Assembly: GCA_964581815.1 (NCBI GenBank)
Contig: CAZORE010000022.1
Location: 12,020 to 76,019, forward strand
Source of the DNA: Trebonia sp964581815
GTDB lineage: Bacteria; Actinomycetota; Actinomycetes; Streptosporangiales; Streptosporangiaceae
Direction: 5' to 3'
DNA: 64,000 nt
The notes beneath the pieces were generated by a model, which saw only the letters and a list, made by a program, of their open reading frames with translations, was not told the origin of the DNA and ran no database searches. This document shows positions 30,829-39,621 of the stretch, in pieces; positions within the stretch are counted from its first letter, which is position 1, and every line of letters begins with the position of its first letter. The translations under genes and the position numbers were made by a program.

Positions 30829-32037
30829 TCACCGCAGCCAGTCGGCGGCGATCCGCTCGGCCAGTCGCTCGACGAGCGGGCCCGCCTGCGCGATCGACCG
30901 GCTGAGGTCGGGTTCCAGGTCGGCGAGCGCGTAGCAAGCGGCGATCCCGGCCGCGTGCAGCTCGTCCGCGGTCAGGGTGCAGCGCCCGGCGACGGCGACC
31001 ACGGGGATGGCCGGGTCGTGCGCCGCGGCGGCGCGGGCCACCCCGACGGGTGCCTTGCCGTGCAGCGTCTGCGCGTCGAGCGACCCCTCGCCCGTGATCA
31101 CCAGCCGTGCGCCGTCCAGGAGGGAGCCGAACGAGGCGAGCTCAAGCAGCAGCTCGATCCCTGGCCGCATCCGGGCGCCGAGGAAGAGCGCCGCGGCGAA
31201 CCCGAGCCCGCCGGCCGCGCCCGCGCCGGGGACGTCCCTGGCCGGCGAGCGAGCGGTGACCGCCGAACCAGCCAAGCCAGCCGTGCTAGCTGCTTCAGCT
31301 GCGTAGACGGCGGCCGCGCCGGCCGGTCCGCCCGCCACCGCTTCCGCGATATCCGCCCACCGCCGCAACCCGGCCTCGAGCAGCGGCACGTCGTGCGGCG
31401 AGGCGCCCTTCTGCGGCCCGTACACCGCGGCCGCGCCGAACGGGCCGAGCAGCGGGTTGTCCACGTCCGACGCGAGCAGGAACTCCACGCCCGACAGGTC
31501 AGGGAGCCCGGTCAGGTCAAGTGAGTCCAGGCGCCCGAGCGCGGCGCCACCGGGCGGCAGCTCGCGGCCGCACACGTCGGTCAGCCGCGCGCCGAGGGCC
31601 TGGACCAGGCCCGCGCCGCCGTCCGTGGTGGCCACGCCGCCCACGCCGAGCACGATCCGCGTGGCCCCCGCCCGGCGGGCGGCGAGGATCAGCTCGCCCA
31701 CGCCGCGGCTGGTGGCGGTCAGCGGCGCGAGCGAGTCCCTGGGCAGCAGCGTCAGCCCGCAGGCCTGCGCGGCCTCGATCACGGCCACGTCACCGCGCAG
31801 CGCGTACGCGGCCGTGACCTGAGTCCCGGCCGGCCCGTGCACCCGGAGCTCGACGGGGCGGAACCCCGCGGATACCGCGGCGGCCACGGTCCCGTCCCCA
31901 CCGTCCGCCACCGGCTGGGACACGATCTCGCCGGCGAACCCGCCGCGCGCCAGCCCCGCCGCCACCCGCGCGGCGACCTCGGCCGCGCTCAGGCTTCCCT
32001 TGAACTTGTCCGGTGCCACCACGATGTGCCCGCCCAT
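30829..32037 (-). CDS. glxK: Glycerate 2-kinase (GlxK/GarK family)
   Basis: A 402-residue GckA/GlxK-type kinase. It has MGGHIVVAPDKFKGSLSAAEVAARVAAGL, PVADGGDGTVAAAVSAG, VLGVGGVATTDGGAGLVQALGARL, LLASDVDNPLLGPFGAAAVYGPQKGAS, GAGAAGGLGFAAALFLGA and LVITGEGSLDAQTLHGKAPVGVAR, in the family's order. It phosphorylates D-glycerate formed from tartronate semialdehyde. Last gene of hyi-allB-glxK, 35 bp after allB. An Ala/Ser-rich insertion (about 245-265) precedes the GAGAAGG motif. Confidence 0.93.
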   Translation of the reverse strand: MGGHIVVAPDKFKGSLSAAEVAARVAAGLARGGFAGEIVSQPVADGGDGTVAAAVSAGFRPVELRVHGPAGTQVTAAYALRGDVAVIEAAQACGLTLLPRDSLAPLTATSRGVGELILAARRAGATRIVLGVGGVATTDGGAGLVQALGARLTDVCGRELPPGGAALGRLDSLDLTGLPDLSGVEFLLASDVDNPLLGPFGAAAVYGPQKGASPHDVPLLEAGLRRWADIAEAVAGGPAGAAAVYAAEAASTAGLAGSAVTARSPARDVPGAGAAGGLGFAAALFLGARMRPGIELLLELASFGSLLDGARLVITGEGSLDAQTLHGKAPVGVARAAAAHDPAIPVVAVAGRCTLTADELHAAGIAACYALADLEPDLSRSIAQAGPLVERLAERIAADWLR

Positions 32038-32072
32038 GCCAGCGATTCAAGCACGCCGGGCGGCCAGGCGAG

Positions 32073-33446
32073 TCAAACGGTAAGCGCCCCGCCGCCGCGG
32101 GCAAGCAGGCGTCCCCGCGGCGGGCCGGCCGGCGTCACCTCCACGCCGCCGAGCCACGCGCGCGAAACCCGCCCGGTCAGCGTCCGCCCCTCGTACGGCG
32201 TCACCGGGTGCCGGTGCAGCAGCTCGGCCCCCCGCACGACGAACGACACGTCGGGGTCGAACGCCACCAGGTCGGCGTCGCACCCCACCGCGATCCGCCC
32301 CTTCGACGGCAGCCCGGCGAGCGACGCGGGGAACTCGGCCATCCACCGCGCGACGTCCGCCAGGCTGAACCCGCGCCGCCGCGCCACCGACCACACTACG
32401 GACAGCCCGAGCTGCAGCGACGAGATCCCGCCCCATGCGGTCCTGAAGTCGCCGTCAGGCAGGCCCTTGAGCGACGGCAGGCACGGCGAGTGGTCGGACA
32501 CGATCCCGTCGATGGCCCCGTCGCCGAGCGCCCGCCATAGCGCCTCCCGGTTGACCGCGTACCTGACGGGCGGGCAGCACTTGAACTCGGTATGCCCCGG
32601 CTGGACCTCCTCCGCGGCGAAGAACAGGTAGTGCGGGCACGTCTCGGCCGACAGCGCGATGCCCGCCGCCTTCGCGGAGGAGATCAGCGCGGCGCACTCG
32701 CCGGCGGCCAGGTGCACGATGTGCGCCCGCGCACCGGAGAAGGCCGCCGCCGAGATCACCGTCTCAATGGCCCGCCGCTCCGCCACCGGCGGCCGGGACG
32801 CGACGAACGCGTCGTAGGACGCGTCGGCGGGCACGGTCACCTGCGAGGGGTCCTCCGCGTGCACGATCATCGGCGCCCCGGACTCGGCGAGCGCCGCCAT
32901 CGCGGCGCGCAGCTCCTCCCGCGACAGTGGCGGGAACTCGGGCAGGCCCGAGTCGATGAGGAAGCACTTGACCCCCACCACGCCCGCCGCGAGCAGCCCG
33001 GGAAGGTCGGCGAGGTTCCCCGGCACCGCCCCGCCCCAGAACGCCACGTCGACGGCGCACTGCCCGGCGGCGGCGGCCGCCTTGGCGCGCAGCGCGTCCA
33101 CCGTGGTGGTGACCGGGGAGGAGTTCAGCGGCATGTCACAGATCGTGGTGATACCGCCCGCGAGCGCCGCCCGCGTCGCCGTCGTGAACCCCTCCCACTC
33201 GGTCCGCCCCGGCTCGTTCACGTGCACGTGCGCGTCCACCAGCCCGGGCAGCAGCGGAAGGTCCCCGAGGTCGACGGTGCGGCCGGCCTCCCGCCGCAGG
33301 TGGTAATCCCCGATTTCCACGATCCGCTGATCCCGAACGAGGGCGGCCGCCTCCGTCACCCCCTCTGGCAGCACCATGCGCCGCGAGCGGATCAGCAGAG
33401 TCCCGTCAGCCCCGTCGGGGGCTCCCGCAGGCGCCGGGGTGGTCAT
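32073..33446 (-). CDS. allB: Allantoinase
   Basis: A 457-residue cyclic amidohydrolase. LPGLVDAHVHVNEPGRTEWEGFTTATRAALAGGITTICDMPLNSSPVTT carries the two-His metal motif. GVVGVKCFLIDSG holds the carboxylated Lys, and VHAEDPSQV, IVHLAAGECAALI, ETCPHYLFFAAEEV, FKCCPPVR and DGIVSDHSPC follow. It hydrolyses allantoin to allantoate, so the operon links purine-derived nitrogen use to glyoxylate recycling. Its ATG overlaps the hyi stop (ATGA). Confidence 0.95.
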   Translation of the reverse strand: MTTPAPAGAPDGADGTLLIRSRRMVLPEGVTEAAALVRDQRIVEIGDYHLRREAGRTVDLGDLPLLPGLVDAHVHVNEPGRTEWEGFTTATRAALAGGITTICDMPLNSSPVTTTVDALRAKAAAAAGQCAVDVAFWGGAVPGNLADLPGLLAAGVVGVKCFLIDSGLPEFPPLSREELRAAMAALAESGAPMIVHAEDPSQVTVPADASYDAFVASRPPVAERRAIETVISAAAFSGARAHIVHLAAGECAALISSAKAAGIALSAETCPHYLFFAAEEVQPGHTEFKCCPPVRYAVNREALWRALGDGAIDGIVSDHSPCLPSLKGLPDGDFRTAWGGISSLQLGLSVVWSVARRRGFSLADVARWMAEFPASLAGLPSKGRIAVGCDADLVAFDPDVSFVVRGAELLHRHPVTPYEGRTLTGRVSRAWLGGVEVTPAGPPRGRLLARGGGALTV

Positions 33447-34240
33447 AGCCAGCCAAAGCTGGATGCGGAACCGGACGGCCCCGGGAGGTACTCAAGCCCC
33501 ACCCAGCCGCCGTACCCCTGGCCGGCCAGCTGCCGGAACAGCGGCTCGAAGTCAACGGTCCCGGTTCCCGGTGCCCCCCGCCCCGGGGGGTCGGCGACCT
33601 GCACGTGCAAAAGCGACTCCTGGTACCTGCTGAGCACGTCAGCCACGTCTTCCCCCATCTTCGCCAGGTGGTACAGGTCCGCGAGGAACCCGATGTTCGG
33701 CGCGCCTACCTTCTCGATCACGGCGAGGGCCTGGCCGCTCGAGTCCACGGGGAACCCGGGGATGTCCACCGAGTTGATGGCCTCGACGAGCACCGACGCC
33801 CCGGCCCTGCCCGCCGCCCCGGCCGCGAACGCCAGGTTCTCGACCGCGACGGCGTCCTGCTCCGCGATATCGACCCCCGGCACCCGCAGCCCGTACGGCG
33901 CGTTCAGCCGCGTGCACCGCGTCCGACCCGCGATCTCCACGGCTGCGGCAACATTCTCCCTGAATTCCGCCGTCCGGGCGGGATGCGACACGATTCCGCG
34001 TTCCCCGGCCGCCATGTCCCCGGTGTGGAAATTAAGCGAAACCAGCTCAACCCCGGCATCGTTCACCGACGATATGAACGCCTCCGCCGCCGCGTCCGAG
34101 GGCGCCACCGCCGCCCACGGCCACCAGAACTCCACCCCGCCGAACCCGGCCGCCTTCGCCGCGGCGGGCCGCCGCTCAGCCGGCAGCTCGGTGAACAGGA
34201 TCGAGCAGTTCACGTCGAACCGCAACCCGTAGGTACGCAT
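33443..34240 (-). CDS. hyi: Hydroxypyruvate isomerase
   Basis: A 265-residue xylose-isomerase-like TIM barrel. It has FDVNCSILFTELPAERRPAAAKAAGFGGVEFWWPWA, LVEAINSVDIPGFPVDSSGQALAVIE (metal/catalytic Glu), IGFLADLYHLAKMGEDVADVLSRY and WVGLEYLPGPS (second catalytic Glu). It interconverts hydroxypyruvate and tartronate semialdehyde. Start at ATG 34240 (MRTYGLRFDVN) by homology; an in-frame Met 14 codons upstream lacks support. First gene of the hyi-allB-glxK operon; gcl and glxR, the usual partners, are not in the window. Confidence 0.93.
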   Translation of the reverse strand: MRTYGLRFDVNCSILFTELPAERRPAAAKAAGFGGVEFWWPWAAVAPSDAAAEAFISSVNDAGVELVSLNFHTGDMAAGERGIVSHPARTAEFRENVAAAVEIAGRTRCTRLNAPYGLRVPGVDIAEQDAVAVENLAFAAGAAGRAGASVLVEAINSVDIPGFPVDSSGQALAVIEKVGAPNIGFLADLYHLAKMGEDVADVLSRYQESLLHVQVADPPGRGAPGTGTVDFEPLFRQLAGQGYGGWVGLEYLPGPSGSASSFGWL

Positions 34241-34413
34241 GCCCAAGCTTTGCACGCGGTCGCGGGCCGGCACAGCCGCCATTGACGGCCCGATATCTCT
34301 CCTGGTACATCAGGATCGCCAACTCCGGACCCGCCCGAGCCTGAGGTGGCGTCGCGGCGGGGCCGCGCGTAGGTTCGGACCGAGAGGACTTTCCTACCTG
34401 TCCGGAGGGAAAC

Positions 34414-35046
34414 ATGACGGCAGACTCAGCCGAGCTCGAAGAGGTCCAGTTCTGGTTCGACCCGCTGTGCCCGTGGGCATGGATCACCTCGCGCTGGATG
34501 CTCGAGGTGGAACAGGTCAGGCCGGTCAAGACCGACTGGCGGATCATGTCGCTCGCCTACCTGAACCTGGTGCAGCACGAGGGCAAGGGCCTGAGCGAGG
34601 AGTACGTGGAGCGGATGAGCCGCGCGTGGGGGCCGGTGCGGGTCTGTGCGGCGGCCGCCGCCGACGCCGGGCCCGGCGTGCTCGGCCCGCTGTACACCGC
34701 GATCGGCACCCGGCTGCACAACCAGGGACGGCGCGAGGACCCGGCGATCATCCCGGAGGCGCTGCAGGAGGCCGGGCTGCCGGCGTGGCTGGCGGACGCC
34801 GCGGAGACCGATGAGTTCGACGCGGCGATCAAGAAGTCACATCACGAGGCGTTCGACGAGGTGGGGCTCGACGTCGGGACCCCGGTGATCAGGATCCGCG
34901 GCAAGGCGCTGTTCGGGCCGGTCATTACGCCCGCGCCCAAGGGCGAGGCGGCCGGCGAGCTGTGGGACGGCCTGGTGCTTGTGTCCAAGGCGGACGGGTT
35001 CTTCGAGCTGAAGCGGTCCCGCGACCGCAGGCCCGCGTTCGACTGA
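34414..35046 (+). CDS. DsbA-like mycothiol-dependent reductase, Rv2466c type, with CPWA active site
   Basis: A 210-residue protein colinear with Mycobacterium Rv2466c: FWFDPLCPWAWITSRWMLEVEQVRPV, MSRAWGPVRV, LGPLYTAIGTRLHNQGRREDPAII, LPAWLADAA, KKSHHEAFDEVGLDVGTPVIRI, FGPVITPAPKGEAAGELWDGLV and FFELKRSRDRRPAFD. Rv2466c has a CPWC redox pair and uses mycothiol. Here the second Cys is Ala, leaving one nucleophilic Cys, which suits a monothiol mechanism with mycothiol as resolving thiol. ATG at 34414 follows CGGAGGG. Confidence 0.88.
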   Translation: MTADSAELEEVQFWFDPLCPWAWITSRWMLEVEQVRPVKTDWRIMSLAYLNLVQHEGKGLSEEYVERMSRAWGPVRVCAAAAADAGPGVLGPLYTAIGTRLHNQGRREDPAIIPEALQEAGLPAWLADAAETDEFDAAIKKSHHEAFDEVGLDVGTPVIRIRGKALFGPVITPAPKGEAAGELWDGLVLVSKADGFFELKRSRDRRPAFD

Positions 35047-35104
35047 CCGGCCACCGTCCGGCTACGCCGGCCCGGCCGAGCTGCGCCAGGCCCTCGTCCG
35101 GCGG

Positions 35105-35142
35105 CGCCCGGCGCGACAAGAGCGCGGGGCGCGCGCCGGGCG
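35105..35142. terminator. G/C hairpin between convergent genes
   Basis: CGCCCGGCGCG (35105-35115) pairs exactly with CGCGCCGGGCG (35132-35142). It lies between the ends of the DsbA-like and GNAT genes, so it may serve both. Confidence 0.6.
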
Positions 35143-35151
35143 GCGGCCGCC

Positions 35152-35613
35152 TCAGCCGGCCAGGTCCACGGCGTACACGATGAAGCCCTCGTTGACGGCC
35201 ACCTTGTCGTACAGCGCCCGGGCGGTCGTGTTGGACTGGTGCGTCTGCCAGTACACCCGGCCAAGGCCCCGCTCGGCGGACCAGTCCGCCACCGCGCTGA
35301 TCAGCGCACGCCCGACGCCGTGCCCGCGCGCCCCGGGCGCGGTGAACAGGTCCTCCAGGTAGCACAGGTCGCTCCCGGTGGTCCGCGGGTGCGGGAAGAA
35401 GTGCACGATGCCGACGAGCGACCCGTCGAGCCACGCGCCGAGCGCGTGCATCCGCGTCCCCGCCTGGAACTCGTCCCACGCCCTGTCGTACATCGACTGC
35501 GGGTGCTCCTCCTGGTAGAACGCGGTGTACCCGCGGAACAGCTGCTCCCACGCCGCCCGGTCACCCGGGCCGAGCTTGCCGATCGTGATCAAGTAACCGT
35601 CTCCTTCAGACAC
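35152..35613 (-). CDS. GNAT-family N-acetyltransferase
   Basis: A 153-residue single GNAT domain. Motif A is CYLEDLFTAPGARGHGVGRALISAVADWSAERG, with the acetyl-CoA-binding RGHGVG loop, and motif B is VYWQTHQSNTTARALYDKVAVNEGFIVY. The acceptor cannot be told. ATG at 35613 lies after GAAGGAGAC, a good ribosome-binding site. Confidence 0.9.
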   Translation of the reverse strand: MSEGDGYLITIGKLGPGDRAAWEQLFRGYTAFYQEEHPQSMYDRAWDEFQAGTRMHALGAWLDGSLVGIVHFFPHPRTTGSDLCYLEDLFTAPGARGHGVGRALISAVADWSAERGLGRVYWQTHQSNTTARALYDKVAVNEGFIVYAVDLAG

Positions 35614-35984
35614 CCGTGGACGCGAGCGGCCGCCGCCGCGTGCTCGCGCAGCTTCCCGCCCGCAAAGGTAATTTGTCCTGCCATAAAACAGTATAACTCT
35701 GTCCCTGATAAGACGGTAACGCTTCTATGGCGCAATTACCGCGTCGCTTATCCAGAAATTACGGCCGATGCCAGGCGTTCGCGCAGATTTCGTGATGGCC
35801 CGCGTGTGACGCGGTGTTCAGGCTCGTCACGGATGTTGGCCGTTTCTCAGTCAGGAATTCAGGATTTCCCCTAGGATTCCGCCAAGGGGGGAGTCAGGGG
35901 GAGTTGATTTACCTGGCCTGGAGCATTACTTGCGTTTCATTCCTGGCGTGACCGCCCGTACGGAATACTCCAGAAAGGTAACAA
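35614..35984. promoter_or_regulatory. A+T-rich divergent promoter region
   Basis: These 371 bp lie between the GNAT gene and the secreted beta-helix gene and are clearly richer in A+T than their neighbours. They contain an interrupted inverted repeat: GATAAG/CTTATC (35707-35712, 35747-35752) with GGTAA/TTACC nested inside (35715-35719, 35736-35740). A GAAAGG ribosome-binding site precedes the ATG at 35985. No gene is supported. Confidence 0.5.
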
Positions 35985-37154
35985 ATGCGCAAGATCAAGA
36001 TCACGATGGCAATAGCGCCGGCCCTTGCGGTCGGCCTCCTGGGGGCCGGCGCGGCCACCGCGCACGCCGCGGCCACCGGGCATGCCGATGACGGCGACAC
36101 CTATTACGTAGCGCCGTGGGGCCAGCCGGGTGACAGCGACTACTCGTGCACCACCGCCGCGCACTCCAGCATCAGCGCGGCGGTCGCGGCGGCCAGTGCC
36201 GGCGACACGGTGGTGGTCTGCGACGGCATCTACCGCGACCAGGTCGTCATCAGCAAGCCGCTGACCCTGATCGGCCGGCCCGGAGCGGTGATCGACGCCG
36301 CGGGGCAGCGACGGCTGAACGTGGGCGGCGAGCTGCCGGGCAGCATCGGCATCGGCGTGGTCGGCACCCGCGACGTCCGGGTCAGCGGCTTCAAGGTCGA
36401 GTACGCCGGGTTCGACGGCATCCTCGTCGCGCGGAGCTCGTACGTCACGCTGACCAACAACGTCCTGGTGCACAATGCCTACGTCGGGGTGGACCTCAAC
36501 GGCTCGTCCTGGTCCAACGTCACTAACAACCTCTCCGAGTACAACGCCGGCGGCGGCTTCCTGGTCGCCGACGACCTTGGCCGCACCTACCACAACGACG
36601 TCTCCTACAACGTGGCCAGCCACAATGCCGGTGGTGGCGGCGTGATCCTGGCCGGGCACTGCACCGCCGGCATCATCGACAACCTGATCGGGCACAACCT
36701 GCTGACCGACAACGGCACGGCGCCGAGCAACAGCGGCGGCGGGGTGGTCATCACCACCTCGGTGGCCGGCGAGACGGTGGCCGACAACCTGGTGACCGGC
36801 AACACCATCCACGGAAACGGCCTGGCCGGCGTGACCATCCACGCGCACCTGCCCGGCGAGAACCTGAACGGCAACTGGATCACCAGCAACGACATCGGGG
36901 TCAACGGCATCCTCGCCGACCCGATCGGGCTGTCCGCCTCGTCCTGGTCGAAGAACGTGGCGGTGCCAGACGTCCGGACGACCGGCGTCCTGGTCGGTAC
37001 GGCGAGCCCGATCCGGGTGCGGATCAGCGACAACAACATCCACGACAACCACTACGGTGTCTTCCTTGAGGGCAAGGGCGCCGGGGTCTACGCGGCGCTG
37101 TTCGGCAACGACTACAACTACGTCGATGTGCCGGTGGAGCAGATCGGGGGCTGA
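35985..37154 (+). CDS. Secreted right-handed parallel beta-helix protein
   Basis: A 389-residue exported protein. The signal peptide (MRKIKITMAIAPALAVGLLGAGAATAHA) has an AHA-like cleavage site. Residues ~40-90 (YYVAPWG, SISAAVAAASAGDTVVVCDGIYRDQVVISKPLTLIGRPGAVIDA) are the usual N-terminal cap of pectate-lyase-fold/NosD-like proteins. About eight coils follow with N-rich turns (NNVLVHNAYVGVDL, NNLSEYNAGGGF, GNTIHGNGLAGV, DNNIHDNHYGVFL). It could be a polysaccharide lyase or a binding protein; no lyase catalytic triad can be assigned. Confidence 0.85.
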   Translation: MRKIKITMAIAPALAVGLLGAGAATAHAAATGHADDGDTYYVAPWGQPGDSDYSCTTAAHSSISAAVAAASAGDTVVVCDGIYRDQVVISKPLTLIGRPGAVIDAAGQRRLNVGGELPGSIGIGVVGTRDVRVSGFKVEYAGFDGILVARSSYVTLTNNVLVHNAYVGVDLNGSSWSNVTNNLSEYNAGGGFLVADDLGRTYHNDVSYNVASHNAGGGGVILAGHCTAGIIDNLIGHNLLTDNGTAPSNSGGGVVITTSVAGETVADNLVTGNTIHGNGLAGVTIHAHLPGENLNGNWITSNDIGVNGILADPIGLSASSWSKNVAVPDVRTTGVLVGTASPIRVRISDNNIHDNHYGVFLEGKGAGVYAALFGNDYNYVDVPVEQIGG

Positions 37155-37234
37155 GCTGGCCGCAGGCCCGCAGCGGCGGTCCGCCAGGTCGACAGCCCTG
37201 GCGAACCGCCGTTCGGTGGTCCCGTCCCGCTACC

Positions 37235-38320
37235 ATGACTGGCGTGACCGACCCGGCTGCTCTCCCGTCCGCCGACGCGTTGCGCGCGCTGCCCAAGGTG
37301 GAGCTGCACTGCCACCTGGAGGGCGCCATCCGGCCGGGCACCGTCATGGAGCTGGCCGGGAAACACGGGGTTGCGCTGCCGGACGGCGACATCCGCGACC
37401 AGTACCGCTACGGCTCGCTCGATGAGTTCCTCACCGTCTTCTGGCTGGTCCAGTCGGTACTGGAAGACCAGGACGACTGGGCGCGCCTCGGGTACGAGTC
37501 GGTGCTTGACGGCGCGGCGGCGGGGCGGGTGTACGCGGAGGTGTTCGTCAGCCCGGCCAGGCACCTGGCCGCCGGCCAGACCCTGCAGTCAGTGCTCGAG
37601 GGGCTGGGCGCCGGCCTCGCGGCCGGCGACGCGGAGGCCGGCGGCCAGACCCGGCTGATCGTGAACATGGACCGCGGCTACGGCGGCGAGGCCGGCCTGC
37701 AGCTGGTCACCGAGCTGATCGGGCTGCGGCGGGCGGGCGCGCCAGGCACCGACCGGGTCATCGGCATCGGCATGGACGGCGCCGAGGCCAACGTGAACCC
37801 CCTGTCGTTCGCCCCGGCCTACCGGGAGGCCGCGGCGGCGGGCCTGCGCCGGTGCGGGCATCAAGGGCAGAGCTCCCCGGCCGCCACGATCGGCGTGGCG
37901 GCCGTCGGCCTGGGCGCCGAGCGCATCGACCACGGCGTGACCCTGATCGAGGACCCGGACCTGGTCCGGTTCTTCGCCGACCGCCGCATCCCGCTGACCA
38001 TGTGCCCGACCTCGAACGTGGTGGTCGCCCGGGCATGCAGTTCCGTCGCCCGCCACCCGCTGCCCGCGCTGCGCGACGCGGGCGTCCTGGTCACCATCAA
38101 CACCGACGACCCGGCCCTCATCGACACCGACCTGGCCCGCGAGTACGCCAGCTGCGCGGCGGCGTGGCACTGGGACTTCGACCAGATGGTCCAGCTGGCC
38201 CTGGACGGCGTCGAGGCCTCCTGGCTCGACGACTCAGGCAAGCGGGCGCTGTCCGCCCGCATCCGTGCCGCCGCCGCCGCCCTGCGGATGCTCCCGGCGG
38301 ATTCCGGCCGGGAGCCGTAA
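37235..38320 (+). CDS. Adenosine deaminase-family protein with altered catalytic motif
   Basis: A 361-residue ADA-fold protein. Zinc ligands are kept: HCHLEG near the N-terminus, His in RCGHQGQ, and Asp in TINTDDPAL; the base His in AERIDHGV and MCPTSNV are also intact. In active adenosine deaminases the third motif is HAGE, whose Glu protonates the purine. Here it is HQGQ, so that Glu is Gln. Reading the neighbouring frames does not recover HAGE, so a frameshift is unlikely. It may be a low-activity or altered-specificity deaminase, or a non-catalytic nucleoside-binding protein. Confidence 0.82.
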   Translation: MTGVTDPAALPSADALRALPKVELHCHLEGAIRPGTVMELAGKHGVALPDGDIRDQYRYGSLDEFLTVFWLVQSVLEDQDDWARLGYESVLDGAAAGRVYAEVFVSPARHLAAGQTLQSVLEGLGAGLAAGDAEAGGQTRLIVNMDRGYGGEAGLQLVTELIGLRRAGAPGTDRVIGIGMDGAEANVNPLSFAPAYREAAAAGLRRCGHQGQSSPAATIGVAAVGLGAERIDHGVTLIEDPDLVRFFADRRIPLTMCPTSNVVVARACSSVARHPLPALRDAGVLVTINTDDPALIDTDLAREYASCAAAWHWDFDQMVQLALDGVEASWLDDSGKRALSARIRAAAAALRMLPADSGREP

Positions 38321-38390
38321 GCCCCGGGCGGTCCGTACCGTGCCGACGGCGAGACCCCCCGCTGACGGAGGCGGTCAGCCGCGGTCGCGG

Positions 38391-39467
38391 CTAACAGCTG
38401 CAGTCGCAGCCGCTGCAGCAGGCGTCGCAGCATCCTTCGCCACAGCAGTCGCAGCATCCTTCGATGCAGCAGTCCTCGCAGCAGCCGCAGCCTCGCCGGT
38501 GCCGCAGGCTGAACAGCCCGGCCAGGGCCGCCAGGCCCGCCACCGGAAGGCCGCAGCCGGCGAGCGGCGCGCTCGCCTGCTCGTGCCTGCGCTCGGGCGG
38601 CGCGACGGTGCCGGCCGCGCGGGCGAACACCCGGTGCACCGAGCGGGCGAGCTCACCCGCGAGCAGCGTGTGCACCAGCCGCGCGTCCCTGAACTCGGCC
38701 TCGGCGAGCGCGAGCTTGATGCCGAGCAGTGCGTCGTCGCACAGGCGGCGCGCCTCGGCGAGGTCCGCGCCGGTGGCGAGCAGCGGGTTCCACGCGCCGG
38801 CCGCGCGGTCGGCGGCGAGGTCCTCGACGGCGTCGACCAGGTGGGCGATCCGGCCGAACAGCCGGCCCGCCTCACGCAGCGGCTCGGCGTTCGCCGGCTT
38901 ACCCGCGAGCACCGAGGTGTGCGCGAACGCGGCGGCGGTCGCGGCCTCAGTGGGCTCGGTGACGCTGAGCAGGGCAGTGCCCGGCCCGGCGGCCGCCTCG
39001 ACGGCGGCCTGCCGGCTCACCGCCTCGGTCAGCACCCCGACCTCGAAGCCGAGCCGCTGGCCGGACCGCGCGCTCGCCGCCGCCCAGCGGGACGCGAGCG
39101 CGGTCGCCGCGCCGCGCACCCCGGGCCGGGCGAGCGCGCCGTCGCCGTCCTCGACATGGTCACGGATCTTCGCCGTCGCGAGCACCAGCGACACCGTGGC
39201 GGCCAGCCGGGCGCAGTCGCCGACCGCGACGTCCGCCTTCCGCATCCCGCGCAGCGCGCACCGCCCCGCCGCGCGCCGCTGCGGCACGCCGTCGGCCTGT
39301 GCCTCGGCGAGCACCGAGATCACCAGCCCGTCGTAGTTGGTCGCCAGCCGCGCCGCCTGCCCGTGGTCGTCGCGCAGCGACAGGCACATGCCGCACAGGT
39401 GCGCCTGCCACGCCGCCGCGAGCTCCCCGCCGAGCCGGTGCCTGCACGGCCTGATGATCCCGAACAC
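38391..39467 (-). CDS. DUF5685-family protein with Cys-rich C-terminal tail
   Basis: A 358-residue actinobacterial protein. The N-terminus VFGIIRPCRHRLGGELAAAWQAHLCGMCLSLRDDHGQAARLATNYDGL matches DUF5685. The middle is Ala-rich helical. The last ~33 residues contain 16 Cys in CC/CxC clusters (GCGCCEDCC, EGCCDCCGEGCC, CSGCDCSC), which suggests metal or Fe-S binding. GTG at 39467 is taken from family alignment; the frame is open upstream without similarity. The function is unknown. Confidence 0.83.
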   Translation of the reverse strand: MFGIIRPCRHRLGGELAAAWQAHLCGMCLSLRDDHGQAARLATNYDGLVISVLAEAQADGVPQRRAAGRCALRGMRKADVAVGDCARLAATVSLVLATAKIRDHVEDGDGALARPGVRGAATALASRWAAASARSGQRLGFEVGVLTEAVSRQAAVEAAAGPGTALLSVTEPTEAATAAAFAHTSVLAGKPANAEPLREAGRLFGRIAHLVDAVEDLAADRAAGAWNPLLATGADLAEARRLCDDALLGIKLALAEAEFRDARLVHTLLAGELARSVHRVFARAAGTVAPPERRHEQASAPLAGCGLPVAGLAALAGLFSLRHRRGCGCCEDCCIEGCCDCCGEGCCDACCSGCDCSC

Positions 39468-39533
39468 TGTCCCAGGCCTCCCACCGCGCGGCCAGAAATG
39501 CTTACCGCGACAGTAACGTAGCGCGGCCGGGCG

Positions 39534-39552
39534 CGCCACGCCGATCGTGGCG
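39534..39552. terminator. Short hairpin downstream of the serpin gene
   Basis: CGCCACG (39534-39540) pairs with CGTGGCG (39546-39552) around 5 bases, between the serpin stop and the DUF5685 start on the minus strand. It is a weak terminator candidate. Confidence 0.4.
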
Positions 39553-39621
39553 AAGGAGCCGCGGCAACGGGACCGCGACGCGACGGTGGCGGGCGCCGTC
39601 TGGGCGTTCGCCCCGACGCCG

